Positions 15,336 through 15,565 of a DNA stretch of 15,565 nucleotides are shown here, piece by piece (the stretch's first letter is position 1; the number at the start of each line of letters is the position of its first letter). Location of the stretch: positions 1 to 15,565 of the forward strand of contig JBBSDH010000088.1 of assembly GCA_038249605.1 (NCBI GenBank), written 5' to 3'. The translations under genes were made by a program, and so were the position numbers. Under the pieces are notes generated by a model. The model saw nothing but the letters and a program-made list of their open reading frames with translations. It did not search any database and was not told where the DNA came from. The DNA is from M3007 sp038249605. Its GTDB lineage: Bacteria > Bacteroidota > Bacteroidia > Chitinophagales > Saprospiraceae.

Positions 15336-15352
15336 GTGGTCGGTTAAGTCGG
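15336..15352 (+). repeat. Half-copy of the family A repeat after the ABC exporter stop
   Basis: GTGGTCGGTTAAGTCGG lies 3 bases after the exporter stop codon. It matches the left arm of the repeat at 3363-3378 except for the first base and one extra A. No facing arm is seen within the window. Confidence 0.5.
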
Positions 15353-15423
15353 CAGGCGACAGTCCGGCTTTTGTGGGAGACTTTAATCGAATGGGATTGT
15401 ACAGATGAAATACACATTTAGAT

Positions 15424-15520
15424 AATTTACCACATTAGTCACTTAAGTATACATTAGAACAAATTGGTTTTATTCTCTTATGTGTTCTAATGTATACTTA
15501 AGTGACTAATGTGGTAAATT
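15424..15520. repeat. Perfect 38-bp inverted repeat with a 21-base loop (family C)
   Basis: Bases 15424-15461 are the exact reverse complement of 15483-15520; the loop is 15462-15482. Within each arm are related units about 9-10 bases apart; read on the right arm they are CTAATGTA (15487), CTTAAGTG (15497) and CTAATGTG (15506). An outer 8-base inverted pair, AATCGAAT (15385-15392) and ATTCGATT (15518-15525), brackets it. It lies downstream of the ABC exporter and just before a possible minus-strand stop, so it could end transcription in both directions. It could also be a small non-autonomous element. There is no T-run directly after the stem on the plus strand. Confidence 0.9.
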
Positions 15521-15524
15521 CGAT

Positions 15525-15565
15525 TCAAACGAGCTCCTCTTTTTTTACCAGTTTCCCCGGCCTCA
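15525..15565 (-). CDS. Possible C-terminus of a minus-strand gene cut by the window edge
   Basis: On the minus strand one frame reads RPGKLVKKEELV and then TGA (15525-15527). The charged tail and its placement just outside the hairpin suggest the end of a real gene convergent with the ABC exporter, but only 12 codons are visible and no family can be named. Confidence 0.3.
   Translation of the reverse strand, partial: RPGKLVKKEELV

Noticed and set aside
15424..15520. Integron attC site or assembly fold-back as explanation of the 38-bp palindrome
   Set aside because: There is no integrase or cassette structure, and attC arms are imperfect. A fold-back would normally copy adjoining sequence, whereas the arms end sharply and different sequence follows.

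Overview
The window looks like chromosomal DNA of a Bacteroidota bacterium, probably from the Saprospiria/Chitinophagia side of the phylum. The evidence is threefold. Protein families largely typical of the phylum are present: two DUF4199-like membrane proteins, a DUF5723-like outer-membrane protein, a PorT-type beta-barrel and an Smr protein with a DUF2027-like front half. Starts lack clear Shine-Dalgarno sequences. Exact matches to the Bacteroidota -7 element TAnnTTTG sit just upstream of several genes. There is no phage, transposase, CRISPR array, rRNA or tRNA that I can see. Gene density is high, and no gap between genes exceeds about 225 bases.

Layout. (1) 14-1069, minus: Smr-domain protein. 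(2) 1192-3374, plus: a NagX/HGSNAT-like membrane acyltransferase followed by an S66 LD-carboxypeptidase, 5 bases apart if the carboxypeptidase uses a GTG start; together they suggest cell-wall sugar and muropeptide handling. (3) 3598-4647, minus: paaB-paaC, two subunits of phenylacetyl-CoA epoxidase, without paaA, paaD or paaE beside them. (4) 4808-8894, plus: an envelope block with an outer-membrane beta-barrel, a large unrecognised lipoprotein and a DUF5723-like protein. (5) 8936-10234, plus: a CNNM/CorC-type membrane protein with CBS domains. (6) 10404-11054, plus: a beta-phosphoglucomutase-like HAD phosphatase, preceded by what may be a decayed small ORF. (7) 13375-11192, minus: two DUF4199-like proteins and an alpha/beta hydrolase whose nucleophile serine is replaced by glycine. 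(8) 13566-15332, plus: a complete homodimer-type ABC exporter. (9) The tail carries a perfect 38-bp inverted repeat and possibly the C-terminus of a minus-strand gene.

The most unusual signal is not a protein. Three intergenic regions (3363-3593, 12739-12817, 15424-15520) carry inverted repeats whose arms are themselves tandem arrays of short units (about 8-9, 7 and 9-10 bases). Each has a different unit sequence but the same architecture, and two directly touch or overlap stop codons. A half-copy of the first family (15336-15352) recurs 12 kb away after the ABC exporter. This looks like a class of 3'-end repeat elements and is the best candidate here for something undescribed. Other points worth checking are the Ser-to-Gly hydrolase, the split paa operon and the Tat-like leader on the carboxypeptidase.
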